Shown here piece after piece: positions 5,128 to 5,636 of a stretch of 5,636 nt of DNA (position 1 is the stretch's first letter; each line of letters begins with the position of its first letter). Both the position numbers and the translations under genes were made by a program. The notes beneath the pieces were generated by a model. It worked only from the letters and a program-made list of their open reading frames with translations, had not been told where the DNA came from and searched no databases. The DNA is from JBBDIO01 sp040880365 (lineage in GTDB: Bacteria; Chloroflexota; Anaerolineae; Caldilineales; Caldilineaceae), in assembly GCA_040880365.1 (NCBI GenBank), contig JBBDIO010000114.1, positions 1-5,636 on the forward strand, in the 5' to 3' direction.

Positions 5128-5154
5128 ACTATCACGATCCGACCGGCCTGTCAA
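5126..5154 (-). promoter_or_regulatory. Strong leftward sigma70-type promoter of the orphan unit
   Basis: Read leftward, a perfect TTGACA (5154-5149) is followed by a 17-bp spacer and TAGTAT (5131-5126, four of six matching TATAAT). Initiation is expected near 5119. This is the best promoter in the window. It points away from the response regulator, into the AT-rich segment that ends at the leftward terminator. Confidence 0.7.
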
Positions 5155-5187
5155 TACCCCAATTTGAGAAATTTCGCAAAATTCGCC

Positions 5188-5636
5188 ATGTCTGCCGAAA
5201 CTATTTTAATCGTCGAAGATGAACGCGCCGTGGCCCGCGGGCTGATCTATGGCCTGCGCGACGCCGGTTTTACACCGGTCTGGGCCGAAACCGGACTCCA
5301 GGCCCAGGAGCTGGCGCGCCAGCAGCCGCCCCATATCATCCTGCTCGATATTCGCCTGCCCGACGCCAGCGGCTTTGACCTCTGTCGCCAGTGGCGCGCC
5401 CAGGGCCTGAAGCAGCCCATCCTCATCCTCACCGCCCGCGACGAAGAGATGGATAAAATTCTGGGGCTGGAAATGGGCGCCGACGACTATGTGGTGAAAC
5501 CCTATAGCCTGCGCGAGCTGATCTCGCGCAGCGGCGGCATCTTGCGCCGCGCCTATGCCGATCTGGCAAGCACCGGCTCCGCCCCCGCCATCCACTATGG
5601 CAATATTCTCGTCAACTACGACCATCTTACGGTGAC
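5188..5636 (+). CDS. OmpR/PhoB-type response regulator (partial, cut by window end)
   Basis: A two-component response regulator; 149 residues are visible. The receiver domain has the acidic pocket E10-D11 (ILIVEDE), the phospho-acceptor D54 (LLDIRLPD), T82 and K104 (VVKPYSLREL). A linker (GGILRR, 116-121) leads to residues 136-149 (IHYGNILVNYDHLTV), which fit the opening beta strands of an OmpR/PhoB winged-helix DNA-binding domain. The rest lies beyond the edge. When phosphorylated by a partner sensor kinase, not seen here, it would bind promoters as a dimer. The ATG at 5188 fits the family N-terminus exactly but has no clear Shine-Dalgarno. Return to GC-rich codon use marks it as part of the host chromosome rather than of the AT-rich insert. 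Confidence 0.93.
   Translation, partial: MSAETILIVEDERAVARGLIYGLRDAGFTPVWAETGLQAQELARQQPPHIILLDIRLPDASGFDLCRQWRAQGLKQPILILTARDEEMDKILGLEMGADDYVVKPYSLRELISRSGGILRRAYADLASTGSAPAIHYGNILVNYDHLTV

Noticed and set aside
4780..5160. Insertion sequence or MITE with terminal inverted repeats
   Set aside because: No matching inverted ends or target-site duplication could be found at the borders by eye, and no transposase motif is present; a decayed element cannot be ruled out.
5206..5625. A 139-codon leftward open frame
   Set aside because: It is antisense to the response regulator, which shows every receiver-domain residue.

Overview
The window looks like a piece of a chromosome from a GC-rich bacterium. 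It has compact metabolic genes, AT-rich islands between genes and several starts with little or no Shine-Dalgarno signal. The mix of a streptomycete-like alditol oxidase, a DUF4111-type nucleotidyltransferase and an OmpR-type regulator, with short tandem repeats in the gaps, would fit Chloroflexota or an actinobacterium-like lineage. That placement is inference only; the window holds no rRNA, tRNA or marker gene that would fix it.

Left part (1-3363). The first 66 bases may be the tail of a rightward gene. A symmetric hairpin with A- and T-tracts on either side (142-176) looks like a two-way terminator. It closes a leftward three-gene cluster, read in the order AadA-like nucleotidyltransferase (3363-2554), alditol oxidase (2473-1211), inositol-monophosphatase-family phosphatase (1095-253). 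All three keep their catalytic motifs. The nucleotidyltransferase appears to be leaderless. The oxidase and the phosphatase could act on related polyols and polyol or sugar phosphates, but a common pathway is a guess.

Middle part (3364-4690). A divergent control region carries a rightward promoter candidate and a 10-bp palindrome. It leads into a 132-residue protein with a possible PD-(D/E)xK nuclease-like core, whose start is set by a perfect AGGAGG before a TTG. It is followed by hypoxanthine phosphoribosyltransferase. Four 15-bp repeat units fill the space directly before the hpt ATG.

Right part (4691-5636). A stretch of about 500 bp, visibly poorer in GC than its surroundings, separates hpt from an OmpR/PhoB response regulator that is cut by the window end. 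This stretch has a strong leftward promoter (TTGACA-N17-TAGTAT) and a leftward intrinsic terminator. Together they define an orphan transcript of roughly 390 nt with a 61-codon ORF, an overlapping second reading frame and a long hairpin. It is the least explained element here and the best candidate for something undescribed.
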